From Prevotella sp. CAG:1058 (GTDB lineage Bacteria; Bacteroidota; Bacteroidia; Bacteroidales; Bacteroidaceae), in assembly GCA_000433175.1 (NCBI GenBank), contig HF986622.1:23202-87201 (forward strand): a stretch of DNA of 64,000 bases. Reading direction: 5' to 3'. The notes below the pieces were generated by a model. The model was not told the DNA's origin. It worked only from the letters and a program-made list of their open reading frames with translations, and made no database searches. Of this stretch, positions 16,531-25,429 are shown piece by piece (positions within the stretch are counted from its first letter, which is position 1; each line of letters begins with the position of its first letter). The position numbers and the translations under genes were made by a program.

Positions 16531-18594
16531 ATGGTTGTTAGAAGAAGTAAGTCATCCAAGGATGCAGGTGAAGTGGCAAAGCAGCCTAAACATATTGGAT
16601 TGGTAGCTAATGACAGTTACTTGGCTCCGTATGAAGATGCGATAAGGGGACGCCATGATCATGCTGTCTGGAAATTGAACCAATTGACCCGTAATGGTAA
16701 GGATACTCTTGAAGGATTTGCCAGCGGATATGATTATTATGGATTGCATAAGGTTTCACGTGGTTGGGTGTTCCGCGAGTGGGCGCCGAATGCTACGGCT
16801 ATTTACCTTGTTGGCGATTTTAATAATTGGGAAGAGTCTGAAAGATATAAGGCGAAGAGAATAGAGGGTACCGGCAATTGGGAACTTAAGATATCCGAAA
16901 AAGGAATGAAGCATGGCGACCTTTATAAAATGCATGTGTATTGGGAAGGTGGTCATGGTGAACGAATTCCTGCTTGGGCTCAGAGAGTAGTACAGGATGA
17001 TTCTACAAAAATATTTTCCGCACAGGTTTGGAATCCAGATAAACCGTATGTCTGGAAAAAAAAGAAGTTTAAGCCAAGCAAGAATCCTCTTTTGATTTAT
17101 GAATGCCATATTGGCATGGCTCAGGATGCAGAAAAGGTTGGTACGTATACAGAATTTAAAGATAACGTGTTGCCGCGTATTATAGTCGATGGCTATAACT
17201 GCATTCAAATAATGGCCATACAAGAACATCCTTATTATGGTTCTTTTGGATATCATGTAAGTAGTTTCTTTGCTGCTTCTAGCAGGTTTGGTACTCCGGA
17301 GGAATTGAAGTCCCTCATTGATGAAGCTCATCGTAACGGTATTGCCGTTATTATGGACATAGTACACAGTCATGCTGTTAAGAATGAAGTTGAGGGATTA
17401 GGAAACTTGGCTGGTGACCCGAATCAATATTTTTATCCAGGCGACAGGCATGAGCATCCAGCATGGGACAGTTTGTGTTTCGATTATGGCAAGGATGATG
17501 TAATACATTTCTTATTAAGTAATTGTAAGTACTGGATGAAAGAATTCCATTTTGACGGCTTCCGTTTTGATGGAGTTACTTCTATGTTGTATTACAGTCA
17601 TGGTTTAGGTGAGGCATTCTGCAATTATGGAGATTATTTCAATGGGCATGAGGATGATAATGCAATCTGTTATCTAACTCTTGCCAATAAGCTGATTCAT
17701 GAAATTAATCCAGATGCAATAACTATTGCTGAGGAAGTGAGTGGCATGCCCGGACTTGCAGCCCGTTTTGAAGACGGAGGTTTCGGATTTGACTATCGCA
17801 TGGCAATGAACATTCCTGATTATTGGATAAAGACAATAAAGGAGAGGAGCGATGAAGAATGGAAACCAAGTAGCATTTTCTGGGAAGTCAAGAACAGGCG
17901 TCCGGACGAGAAGACTATCAGCTATTGTGAAAGTCATGATCAGGCCTTGGTCGGTGACAAGACTATAGTGTTCCGTTTAATTGATGCCGACATGTATTGG
18001 CATTTCAAGAAAGGGGATGAAAATGATATTGTTCATCGTGGCATAGCCTTGCATAAGATGATACGTCTTGTAACAGCTGCAGCCATTAATGGAGGATATC
18101 TTAACTTCATGGGTAATGAGTTCGGTCATCCTGAATGGATTGATTTCCCACGTGAAGGAAACGGGTGGAGTTACAAGTATGCACGCAGGCAATGGAATCT
18201 TGTAGACAATCATGAATTATGCTACCATTACCTTGGTGACTTTGACAGGGAAATGATTAAAGTAATAAAGAGTGTCCGTAATTTCCAGAATACTCCAGTT
18301 CAAGAAATATGGCACAATGACGGAGACCAGGTTCTTGCTTTCATGCGTGGTGATTTGGTATTTGTATTCAATTTCAGTCCGACCCGTTCGTATACGGATT
18401 ATGGTTTCCTTGTTCCGACCGGGGCATACGATGTTGTGTTGAATACGGATTCAAAGAATTTCGGTGGAAACGGTTTTGCAGATGATTCGATGACACATGT
18501 CACGAATTATGATCCCCTTTATGTGAAAGACCACAAAGAGTGGTTGAAACTTTATATTCCTGCGCGTTCTGCTGTAGTTCTAAAGAAAAACTGA
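16531..18594 (+). CDS. glgB: 1,4-alpha-glucan branching enzyme GlgB
   Basis: Introduces alpha-1,6 branches into glycogen. The 687-residue protein has an N-terminal CBM48 domain (RGWVFREWAPNATAIYLVGDFNNW) and a GH13 barrel. The nucleophile Asp lies in FDGFRFDGVTSMLY, the acid/base Glu in TIAEEVSGMP and the third Asp in YCESHDQALVGDK; GNEFGHPEWIDFPREGNGWS is specific to branching enzymes. A C-terminal beta domain follows. It looks intact and of eukaryotic-like GlgB length. It ends 1 bp before the DUF6057 gene starts. Confidence 0.96.
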   Translation: MVVRRSKSSKDAGEVAKQPKHIGLVANDSYLAPYEDAIRGRHDHAVWKLNQLTRNGKDTLEGFASGYDYYGLHKVSRGWVFREWAPNATAIYLVGDFNNWEESERYKAKRIEGTGNWELKISEKGMKHGDLYKMHVYWEGGHGERIPAWAQRVVQDDSTKIFSAQVWNPDKPYVWKKKKFKPSKNPLLIYECHIGMAQDAEKVGTYTEFKDNVLPRIIVDGYNCIQIMAIQEHPYYGSFGYHVSSFFAASSRFGTPEELKSLIDEAHRNGIAVIMDIVHSHAVKNEVEGLGNLAGDPNQYFYPGDRHEHPAWDSLCFDYGKDDVIHFLLSNCKYWMKEFHFDGFRFDGVTSMLYYSHGLGEAFCNYGDYFNGHEDDNAICYLTLANKLIHEINPDAITIAEEVSGMPGLAARFEDGGFGFDYRMAMNIPDYWIKTIKERSDEEWKPSSIFWEVKNRRPDEKTISYCESHDQALVGDKTIVFRLIDADMYWHFKKGDENDIVHRGIALHKMIRLVTAAAINGGYLNFMGNEFGHPEWIDFPREGNGWSYKYARRQWNLVDNHELCYHYLGDFDREMIKVIKSVRNFQNTPVQEIWHNDGDQVLAFMRGDLVFVFNFSPTRSYTDYGFLVPTGAYDVVLNTDSKNFGGNGFADDSMTHVTNYDPLYVKDHKEWLKLYIPARSAVVLKKN

Positions 18595-18595
18595 A

Positions 18596-19741
18596 ATGGC
18601 GCATAGTTACAGAGATAACAATAGCACACTGTATAAATTCATGTGTGCTATTGTTTTCATATTATTTACTTTTATTTATTTGTATTTTTTTCAGGCAGAC
18701 TTGCTTTTTATGATACAGCATGTTTTGTCTGGAGGCGCTACGCATTATAATAGGACAATAGGCACTTTCATAATAATAGTTGTGCTTTATCTTGTACAGG
18801 TTGGTACAAGGAAGATTGGCGGGTTGGGTGAAATTTTATATGCATTGACATATTTCCCTTCTTTGGTCTTATTGACAATTTTGACCGGCGTTGATAGTAA
18901 TTTCTCTGACGTTCCGTTTGATGGAGTTGGATTATGGTTTATGTGGCTGTTGTTGATTGCTTATTATGTTATATCGCTGTTTATAAAGTTTTATGGTGAT
19001 GCTAAGTCTGAAAATTCAAGCTTAACGATAGCTGGAGCGTTTTGGAAGAACTTATTGTGCATGGCTTGTATGTTCATGGCTGTATGTATGTGTGCGAACA
19101 GCGAGTCAACTTTCCATTATCGACTTCGTGTTGAGCGGTTATTAGGTTCTGACAGTTATGCTAAAGCATTAAGAGTTGGTGAACGCTCTGATGATACGGA
19201 CATGAGTTTGACAATGTTGCGTATTTATGCGTTGTCAAAAAGTAAACAGTTAGGTGAACGGTTGTTCGAGTATCCACTTGTTGGGGAATCAAAGGCGCTG
19301 TTGCCGGACGGGAAGGATGTGAGATGTTTGTTTTATCCGGATAATATAATTTTCAAGTCTTTAAGTATAAGAAAAATGGGTGTCATGACACCTATGGAAT
19401 ATTTATTATATATTGAACGCCACGGATTGGCGATGAAACCTGTTACCGATTATATCCTGTGTGGGTATTTGCTGGATAAGAATCTTGACGGTTTTGTTAA
19501 TTTCATAAGGTATAAATACAATTTGGAATCGCCGACATTACCAAAGCATTACAAGGAAGCATTAACTTTGTATACACATTTGCGGGCTAATCCGACGCTT
19601 GTATACCATAGTGAGGTGATGGATGCAGATTATGCGGATTTTCAGAAACTTGAAAGTGAGCATTCTGATAAAAAGGAATGCGAGTCATTCGTGCGTGATA
19701 TGTATGGAGATACGTATTGGTTCTATTATTTTTATCATTAG
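18596..19741 (+). CDS. DUF6057 family membrane protein
   Basis: A 381-residue protein with about five hydrophobic helices in the first 180 residues (e.g. FMCAIVFILFTFIYLYFF, TFIIIVVLYLVQV, LWFMWLLLIAYYVISLF, NLLCMACMFMAVCM). A soluble, helical C-terminal half follows. The LLFMIQHVLSGGATHYN segment after the first helix is typical of DUF6057. Function is unknown. It starts 1 bp after glgB and ends before a strong terminator, so it is the last gene of the MORN-YhcH-glgB run. Confidence 0.82.
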   Translation: MAHSYRDNNSTLYKFMCAIVFILFTFIYLYFFQADLLFMIQHVLSGGATHYNRTIGTFIIIVVLYLVQVGTRKIGGLGEILYALTYFPSLVLLTILTGVDSNFSDVPFDGVGLWFMWLLLIAYYVISLFIKFYGDAKSENSSLTIAGAFWKNLLCMACMFMAVCMCANSESTFHYRLRVERLLGSDSYAKALRVGERSDDTDMSLTMLRIYALSKSKQLGERLFEYPLVGESKALLPDGKDVRCLFYPDNIIFKSLSIRKMGVMTPMEYLLYIERHGLAMKPVTDYILCGYLLDKNLDGFVNFIRYKYNLESPTLPKHYKEALTLYTHLRANPTLVYHSEVMDADYADFQKLESEHSDKKECESFVRDMYGDTYWFYYFYH

Positions 19742-19793
19742 CAACGTTACTTGAAAATAAAGACTGTTATTATTCTGTAAATGTACCTATACA

Positions 19794-19830
19794 AACAGAA
19801 CCCTAATATGGTTGTTATTAGGGTTCTGTT
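19794..19830. terminator. Bidirectional terminator between glgB operon and DUF389 gene
   Basis: Perfect 15-bp stem AACAGAACCCTAATA (19794-19808)/TATTAGGGTTCTGTT (19816-19830) with a 7-nt loop. It lies between converging genes. Confidence 0.85.
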
Positions 19831-19974
19831 TATTTCTTACAGATATGTAATATGACTATGTAACTTTGAAATCTGAGTGGTTCCAATATGATATGAAATC
19901 TGTAGGCATAATTAAATTGTCACACACATAGTTGATGCCTTATTCCATGAAGATTCTAGTGGTTAACACCAGCC

Positions 19975-21351
19975 TTATTTGATTATTACATTGATTGTAT
20001 CTACACCAAGTCTCGTTTTTAACCAATTTGCCATCTTGTTTTTTTCTGTAATTGTCATTCTTGTGTTCTGCTTTGTACCAATCAAAGCAATGACGTATCT
20101 TTTTATTATTGTTGTATCTGTTGAGCTTTCAGTTGCAACTGACAAACTTACGTTAGCAGTTTGCGGAAATAGGGCGTTAATTTCTCTGGCTATTTCAGGT
20201 GTTTGCTCGTTATATTTTGTGTATTCATATAGAGCTTCTTGTAATCGGGCGTTCTTCTTTGTTTCCTCATTAAGTAAAGTAGCGTAATTCTCCGATGAAG
20301 TCCGCATGTTTTTGATATTATTGTTGAGCAGCATTACTGAATCAGATTCCGCTCCTTGTACTATTGTTAATTTATAGTTCCCAAGTTTATAGTCTGCCAT
20401 TGCTTTTTCAGCATTATTTATGGAACTGTCAGATAGTTCTCTGCCTACAGCAACAACACGAAGATAGAGGCTATCTTTATTTACATTGTATGTAATAACC
20501 TGTGTCCCAGGTGTTTCCAACCTTTCGTTGATAAACTTTCTTACGTTAGTCTCGAAAATGCTGTTTTTTACAATACTGTATGTCATGAAGAATGACGGCA
20601 CCATTGTAGCAACTACTACTATTACTATGTAACGTTTTACTTTTAGGTAACGTTCCTTGTTTATGAATTGCTTTTGTCTAAACTTCATCATTCTTACTCC
20701 CAAATATGTAGCAAGACTGATAAACACGGTGTTTATGAAAAATAGGTAAAATGCTCCAAGGAAATAATATATATTTCCTGTAGCAATACCGAATCCTGCT
20801 GTACATAATGGCGGCATAAGTGCCGTAGCAATAGCTACTCCTGGTAGCACGTTGCCTTTGCCTTTAGTTGCTAATGCAACTATACCGGCTGCACCACCGA
20901 ATAAGGCAATAAGCACATCGTATAGGGTAGGGGATGTACGTGCCAATAATTCTGATTGCGCTTCGTCCAACGGAGTCAGTAGGAAGTATAATGTTGCTGT
21001 AATTACGCTTATGACTGTTGCTACAATGTAGTTTTTTGCAGAACGCTTAAGTAGTTCAAAATCATTGATCCCGACAGCCAGACCCATTCCAATTATAGGT
21101 CCCATTAAGGGAGATATGAGCATGGCGCCAATGATTACAGCAGTTGAGTTTACATTCAGGCCGAGCGAGGCAATGAATATTGCAAATACTAATACCCATA
21201 ATGTGGCTCCGTGAAACGATACACCGGCACTGATGTTTTTTATTGTGTCGTCTTCGTTTTCTTTGTCAGGCATTACGTTGAAATACTTCTTTAAGACGCT
21301 GGTTGCTGATGACCAGATATCTTTTAATGTTGTTTGGTTGAGTTCTTTCAT
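19975..21351 (-). CDS. DUF389 / TIGR00341 family membrane protein
   Basis: A 458-residue protein with a short cytoplasmic N terminus, then about six membrane helices including the signature STAVIIGAMLISPLMGPIIGMGLAVG and the paired GVAIATALMPPLCTAGFGIATG. A long extramembrane region with coiled-coil character (residues 270-400) and a C-terminal small domain follow. Function is unknown. A minus-strand -7 box (TACCTTTG, complement of 21419-21426) lies 68 bp upstream. Confidence 0.92.
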   Translation of the reverse strand: MKELNQTTLKDIWSSATSVLKKYFNVMPDKENEDDTIKNISAGVSFHGATLWVLVFAIFIASLGLNVNSTAVIIGAMLISPLMGPIIGMGLAVGINDFELLKRSAKNYIVATVISVITATLYFLLTPLDEAQSELLARTSPTLYDVLIALFGGAAGIVALATKGKGNVLPGVAIATALMPPLCTAGFGIATGNIYYFLGAFYLFFINTVFISLATYLGVRMMKFRQKQFINKERYLKVKRYIVIVVVATMVPSFFMTYSIVKNSIFETNVRKFINERLETPGTQVITYNVNKDSLYLRVVAVGRELSDSSINNAEKAMADYKLGNYKLTIVQGAESDSVMLLNNNIKNMRTSSENYATLLNEETKKNARLQEALYEYTKYNEQTPEIAREINALFPQTANVSLSVATESSTDTTIIKRYVIALIGTKQNTRMTITEKNKMANWLKTRLGVDTINVIIK

Positions 21352-21529
21352 GATTATAGATATAAGTTATATTAAATTCTGAATGCGTAACCATTTTATG
21401 GTTGTTGATGTCAATATACAAAGGTAATATTTTTTAGCGATTATGCTATTGTTTTGTTAAATTTATTATTAATCAGTGGAAAGTTGATTTCTACTTGTTT
21501 GATGGTGCGGCTTTTTTACGGCAATTTGT

Positions 21530-21610
21530 AAAAGGTTGTCTTTCATCATTCAAAACATGGCTTTTTGCATCTCAAAAGCTTGCTTTTCATGGCGTAAAAG
21601 GCAACCTTTT
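21530..21610. repeat. 22-bp-period palindromic array, locus 3 (4 units)
   Basis: Cores at 21530, 21552, 21574 and 21596: AAAAGGTTGTCTTTC, AAAACATGGCTTTTT, AAAAGCTTGCTTTTC, AAAAGGCAACCTTTT. Linkers are ATCATTC, GCATCTC and ATGGCGT. The first and last cores are near inverted copies of each other. A possible fifth core at 21503-21517 is offset by 5 bp. It lies between the DUF389 gene and the tRNA pair, whose transcripts diverge. Confidence 0.85.
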
Positions 21611-21803
21611 ATAAACATGATACAAATATCTTTATTCAAGCTGGAACAACGGCTTCCCCACTTTTCATATATTATCCTTAGTATTTCTTTTAGGAAAATA
21701 GACTAGTTGTACACCCTTATCAACTGATTACGAATAGCGCATTAACAGATGTTAAAAAATAAGATTTGTATCCCATTTTTTTCTTTATAAGAAATAAAAG
21801 TGC

Positions 21804-21811
21804 TACCTTTG
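21804..21811 (+). promoter_or_regulatory. -7 promoter element for the tRNA-Thr/tRNA-Gly transcript
   Basis: TACCTTTG matches TAnnTTTG and lies 17 bp before the first tRNA base. The -33 region is only T-rich (TTTC-like). Confidence 0.65.
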
Positions 21812-21828
21812 CACTGCTAAAAAATAAA

Positions 21829-21901
21829 GCCGATATGGCTCAGTTGGTAGAGCAATTCATTCGTAATGAATAGGTCCCGGGTTCGAGTCCCGGTATCGGC
21901 T
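21829..21901 (+). tRNA. tRNA-Thr (anticodon CGT)
   Basis: Folds as a full cloverleaf: acceptor GCCGATA/TATCGGC, D stem GCTC/GAGC, anticodon stem ATTCA/TGAAT with loop TTCGTAA (anticodon CGT at 21862-21864, reads ACG), T stem CCGGG/CCCGG with TTCGAGT. The discriminator is T. The CCA end is not encoded. Confidence 0.97.
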
Positions 21902-21905
21902 CTTT

Positions 21906-21978
21906 GCGGTAATAGCTCAGTTGGTAGAGCACTAGCTTCCCAAGCTGGGGGTCGCGAGTTCGAGCCTCGTTTACCGCT
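21906..21978 (+). tRNA. tRNA-Gly (anticodon CCC)
   Basis: Acceptor GCGGTAA/TTACCGC, D stem GCTC/GAGC, anticodon stem CTAGC/GCTGG with loop TTCCCAA (anticodon CCC, reads GGG), T stem GCGAG/CTCGT with TTCGAGC. It starts 4 bp after tRNA-Thr and is surely cotranscribed. CCA is not encoded. Confidence 0.96.
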
Positions 21979-22072
21979 CGGTTCTTTTAATTGAAAATTC
22001 CTTTTTTTATCCCTTATTTATTTAGTCTGTTTTTTAGCAATAAGTTTGTATATACAAACGCAAGTTTAGAGC

Positions 22073-22510
22073 CTATTTCTTTTTGTGGTTCTTGTTCGCA
22101 GTACGCTTAAACATTTGGCGATGGAAGCGATCTTCGGCATTTAGTATGTCATAGACTTTCTTTGCGGGAAGTATCTGTAAGAATTTTTCATGATATGTCT
22201 TCTGTATCATTTTTTTCTCTATTTCGATCTCGTCACGTTCTATGATATTTTTCCTGCAATTTATTTCGGTTGTTGGCTTAATACGCTTTAGGTTTTTAGA
22301 TTTAAAATGCAACGTCAGCTGCTTCTTTCTCATTTCTTTATAAAGAGGGAAAAACTTTGCAGCCTCATTAGGCGTCAAACATGCTTTCTTTGTAATGTAT
22401 TGTTCTAATTCTGCTTGAAAGCGTTCTTTTGAATATTTTCCGTCGTTTTTTTGGGCAAAAGTCTCTGAAAATATTATTGAGAATAAGAATGCAAATAATA
22501 GTCTTTTCAT
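22073..22510 (-). CDS. CpxP/Spy-like periplasmic protein at end of ECF sigma operon
   Basis: A 145-residue exported protein. The ATG at 22510 gives a signal peptide (MKRLLFAFLFSIIFSETFAQ). The mature part is short, helical and very basic, with LTPNEAAKFFPLYKEMRKKQ, similar to Bacteroidetes proteins labelled sensor of ECF-type sigma factor and distantly to CpxP/Spy chaperones. The C terminus is Lys-rich (NKNHKKK). It is the last gene of the operon, 16 bp after the anti-sigma-like gene. A role in sensing envelope stress is inferred from context. Confidence 0.75.
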   Translation of the reverse strand: MKRLLFAFLFSIIFSETFAQKNDGKYSKERFQAELEQYITKKACLTPNEAAKFFPLYKEMRKKQLTLHFKSKNLKRIKPTTEINCRKNIIERDEIEIEKKMIQKTYHEKFLQILPAKKVYDILNAEDRFHRQMFKRTANKNHKKK

Positions 22511-22526
22511 TATCATAGGTTGGGGG

Positions 22527-22892
22527 TTATTGTTCATCTGCAATGAAAGAATACAAGTCGTCATTGTCATACATTGCATAATCGGACATTTCTTCAAATG
22601 TTAAATCATGATAGGCCGGTGATGCCATGTTGGCTGAATGTGATATGTTAGCGATGTGGTCGATGTCTTTATTTTTTGTGTTAAATAGATAAAGACTTGA
22701 AAATATCGCAACAGCCATTACACATGCTGCATATAACATTGGTCTCAAGAATCTTTTTATAGTGCTTTTAGATGTTGCAGGCTTGGCAATCTTGTCCATG
22801 ACAGATTCTTCGAATGTTTCGAAGTATCCTTCGGGAACCTTAAATAGATTCGGTTTGCCAAAAGTTTTTTCAAGCAAGAATTCTTCTCTCAT
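22527..22892 (-). CDS. Anti-sigma-factor-like single-pass membrane protein
   Basis: A 121-residue protein. The cytoplasmic N terminus contains FKVPEGYFETFEESVMDKI, a motif common in proteins paired with Bacteroidetes ECF sigma factors. One membrane helix (about residues 50-70, MLYAACVMAVAIFSSLYLF) follows, then a short acidic exported tail. No zinc-binding HxxxCxxC motif is present. It is placed immediately after the sigma factor gene (61-bp gap). The anti-sigma function is inference from position and architecture. Confidence 0.75.
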   Translation of the reverse strand: MREEFLLEKTFGKPNLFKVPEGYFETFEESVMDKIAKPATSKSTIKRFLRPMLYAACVMAVAIFSSLYLFNTKNKDIDHIANISHSANMASPAYHDLTFEEMSDYAMYDNDDLYSFIADEQ

Positions 22893-22953
22893 ATTGTATT
22901 CTTTTACTATATGACGGGATTTGAATGTAAAAGTTTAATTTGCATGAATAATT

Positions 22954-23499
22954 TCATTCGTGCAATTGGAAATACGTAGCTATTTTTTTTACGGCGATGT
23001 GGTAAGATGCTTTAAGTGCTCCTTCTGAAGTATTAAGAATCTCACTAATATCATTGTATTTCATGTTTTCAAAATATCTTAAATTGAAAACTGTGCGTTG
23101 CACTTCCGGCAGTGTTGATACAGCTTGCAGTAGCATTGCATGAATCTTTTCTCCGTCAAAATATTCGTCGGCCATTAATTTGTTGGCTAATGAAAGATTA
23201 TCTGAGTCGTTGTTTTTCAGATTGTTTTTCCCCTTACGTATAAAATCCAATGCTTCATTAATAGCTATACTGCAGAGCCATGTTGACAACTTTGACTTTC
23301 CATGAAAAGAGTTTATATTGCACCATGCTTTTAGAAATGTATTTTGCAAAACATCGTTTGCATCGTCATGTGAAAGGACTATATATCTAATTTTCCAATA
23401 CAGGCATTCACTGTATGACTTCACTATCATTTCAAAAGCCTTACGTTTTGTTGATTCGGAAGTTAAGAGTTTATGTATTTTTTCTTCATCCTTCATCAT
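22954..23499 (-). CDS. ECF-type RNA polymerase sigma factor
   Basis: A 181-residue sigma-70 family protein. Region 2 covers ECLYWKIRYIVLSHDDANDVLQ (core binding and -10 recognition), and region 4 carries the helix-turn-helix LPEVQRTVFNLRYFENMKY followed by DISEILNTSEGALKASYH. There is no region 1 or 3, as expected for ECF factors. It starts 3 bp after the L,D-transpeptidase stop codon, which puts it in the same transcript as an envelope-crosslinking enzyme. Confidence 0.95.
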   Translation of the reverse strand: MMKDEEKIHKLLTSESTKRKAFEMIVKSYSECLYWKIRYIVLSHDDANDVLQNTFLKAWCNINSFHGKSKLSTWLCSIAINEALDFIRKGKNNLKNNDSDNLSLANKLMADEYFDGEKIHAMLLQAVSTLPEVQRTVFNLRYFENMKYNDISEILNTSEGALKASYHIAVKKIATYFQLHE

Positions 23500-23502
23500 A
23501 CT

Positions 23503-25035
23503 TCACTCAACAAATGGTTTCAGCTTGTTGTACAATACTTCATCATACCCATAAATATCTTGATAATCAGCAAGTCGGCCATTTTCGTCCCAATATTTAG
23601 TATAATATGTTACAAATAATGGTATTGATGGGTTTACCGAGACAGAATTTATCATACGACTCCTGTCTATCTTGCTTTTTCTCAGTGAGTCGTTATCATT
23701 TACCAATTCTACTGTCATTGAATATTCAAGCTTTTCTTGCAGTTTCTCGTTTCTTTCATTTAATAAGAATAATGCCAGTTCATATGGTTTTTCTACCCTT
23801 ATGCATCCATGGCTTACTGCTCTGTTGGTACGTTGGAATAGCCAAGGTGACGATGTGTCATGCAGGAAGACTGAGAAATTATTATTGAATCTGAATATTA
23901 TTCGTCCTAATGAATTCTTAGGCCCGCCGGCTTGGATTATATATTGTTCCCCATTCATTACTTTATTATACGAAGCTTCTTCAGGTGGCAGTTTCCCGAG
24001 TTTCTTGTCATACACAAACATTCCCATTTTATGCATGTATTGGTGATTTCCGACATAACCTTTAGAAATGCTTTTAGGTATAATCCACTGAGGATTTATG
24101 TCCATTCTGGTAATCTTGCTTGTCAAAAGAGGGGTCTTATATTGCGTTGTTCCACACCCGACACGCATTGTCAGAATGTCATTATTGTTAATAGCCCGTA
24201 ATAGGAATGAGGGTATGTTAACCTCAACATATTTATTGAACTTGTTTTGTCCTGACAATATCTTCAATCTCCAACGGCATCTTTCTATATTGCAGATCGT
24301 TTTCACTTTTTCTTCATAGGTAAGTCCGTTTCTGTTTAGATGTTGTATTAATTTTTCATAAAGGTCGTTTTGGGGAAGTATTGTTGCAAATAGATCTACA
24401 ATACTGTCATTCATTGCTTGCGTAATCACTTTCGAATAGAATTCGTTGTTTGGACGTTCTATCCTTAAGTCTGATAGTTGGCGGAATTTGGTAGAAGTAG
24501 AATCCACTTCGTATTTTTCCAAATTATTATACAAATAATCTGGATTTACCATACCAAAACGTAAACCGGTGGAATATCGTAGAAGGGCTTTTGTGAGATT
24601 ATATTCCAAACGTGCCAGGATTATATTAATATTATCATTTCCATCAGACACATTTAAGCTTTTGATAATATTCAGGTCTTTCTCAATTTGGCTTACTTTA
24701 AGCATGCGAGTGCTGAATCCGTATAAATCAGCTTTTTGTATTATCTTTAATAAAGTATCAGCACGATTGTGTATGCCAAGTCGGTTAATCCAAATGAATG
24801 GCTTGTTTTCGGCGTAGTATCGTATGACTTGGCGGTCTGCAGAAATTAGAACACCATCATCTTTTATCAATCTGCTGATGTGTTCACGTACAGCCTGGTC
24901 GCTGATGGAGTATTTTTTGTCATTCAATTTGGAAAAATCTTCCAGGCATCTGTGATTTTTGTCATGAAAATTATTCTCATTACACGATGTAAGTATAATG
25001 AGAGCTAAAGAAAGATAAAGAATGACCCTTGACAA
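23503..25035 (-). CDS. L,D-transpeptidase lipoprotein (YcbB/LdtD-like)
   Basis: Cleaves or crosslinks peptidoglycan stem peptides in the periplasm through a catalytic cysteine. The 510-residue protein has a lipobox (ILTSC, Cys18), then a large helical N-terminal part (residues 40-250). The YkuD catalytic domain contains LGRIIFRFNNNFSVFLHDT and SHGCIRVEKP with Cys411. The FGMVNPDYLY segment is typical of the long YcbB-type enzymes. It is second in the operon, between the tail protein (12-bp gap) and the ECF sigma factor (3-bp gap). Confidence 0.92.
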   Translation of the reverse strand: MSRVILYLSLALIILTSCNENNFHDKNHRCLEDFSKLNDKKYSISDQAVREHISRLIKDDGVLISADRQVIRYYAENKPFIWINRLGIHNRADTLLKIIQKADLYGFSTRMLKVSQIEKDLNIIKSLNVSDGNDNINIILARLEYNLTKALLRYSTGLRFGMVNPDYLYNNLEKYEVDSTSTKFRQLSDLRIERPNNEFYSKVITQAMNDSIVDLFATILPQNDLYEKLIQHLNRNGLTYEEKVKTICNIERCRWRLKILSGQNKFNKYVEVNIPSFLLRAINNNDILTMRVGCGTTQYKTPLLTSKITRMDINPQWIIPKSISKGYVGNHQYMHKMGMFVYDKKLGKLPPEEASYNKVMNGEQYIIQAGGPKNSLGRIIFRFNNNFSVFLHDTSSPWLFQRTNRAVSHGCIRVEKPYELALFLLNERNEKLQEKLEYSMTVELVNDNDSLRKSKIDRSRMINSVSVNPSIPLFVTYYTKYWDENGRLADYQDIYGYDEVLYNKLKPFVE

Positions 25036-25047
25036 AACAATAAAATG

Positions 25048-25356
25048 CTATTTGATAAATATTTTCTTTACGACTTTTCCAACCTTGACGATATAACAGC
25101 CTTTTTGTAAATTTAAGTCATAAGAACGGTCTTGTCCGTCAACTTTGATACTCATTACCCTAACTCCTGCGACATTGTAAATATGCAATGTCTGCCCGTT
25201 AGCTCCGTTAACATGAATTGTCGATGCCTTGACAGTGATTGATATTTCCTGATATTCATTTTCAATGATTTCAATCATAGCACTTGCGTTACTCATAATG
25301 GGAACGCCAAGTAACGACACGACTAAAAAGGGTATGATGAATAATTTCTTTGCCAT
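25048..25356 (-). CDS. Short exported protein resembling a T9SS sorting domain
   Basis: A 102-residue protein: signal peptide (MAKKLFIIPFLVVSLLGVPIMSNA), a short linker, then about 65 residues that look like a type IX secretion type-A C-terminal sorting domain (LHIYNVAGVRVMSIKV and LNLQKGCYIVKVGKVVKKIFIK). Such domains normally sit at the end of large cargo proteins; here there is no cargo. No T9SS genes are in the window. It is the first gene of the L,D-transpeptidase/sigma operon. Confidence 0.7.
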   Translation of the reverse strand: MAKKLFIIPFLVVSLLGVPIMSNASAMIEIIENEYQEISITVKASTIHVNGANGQTLHIYNVAGVRVMSIKVDGQDRSYDLNLQKGCYIVKVGKVVKKIFIK

Positions 25357-25376
25357 AAGATCATTAATTATTATGG

Positions 25377-25408
25377 CAAAGATACATTAATTTTACATTA
25401 GTACCAAA
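25377..25408 (-). promoter_or_regulatory. Promoter of the tail protein/L,D-transpeptidase/ECF sigma operon
   Basis: On the minus strand TTTG (25405-25408), 20-bp spacer, TATCTTTG (25377-25384), both perfect. The predicted start near 25372 leaves a 16-nt leader before the ATG at 25356. It is a housekeeping-type promoter, so basal expression of the sigma factor need not depend on itself. Confidence 0.85.
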
Positions 25409-25429
25409 TATATAGACGATTTTTGTTAA

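Noticed and set aside
21530-21610. CRISPR array
   Set aside because: Regular spacing suggests one, but the period is 22 bp, the cores vary, linkers are only 7 bp and no cas gene is in the window.
21829-21978. tRNA pair as an integration site
   Set aside because: No repeated tRNA 3' end, integrase or foreign block is seen on either side.
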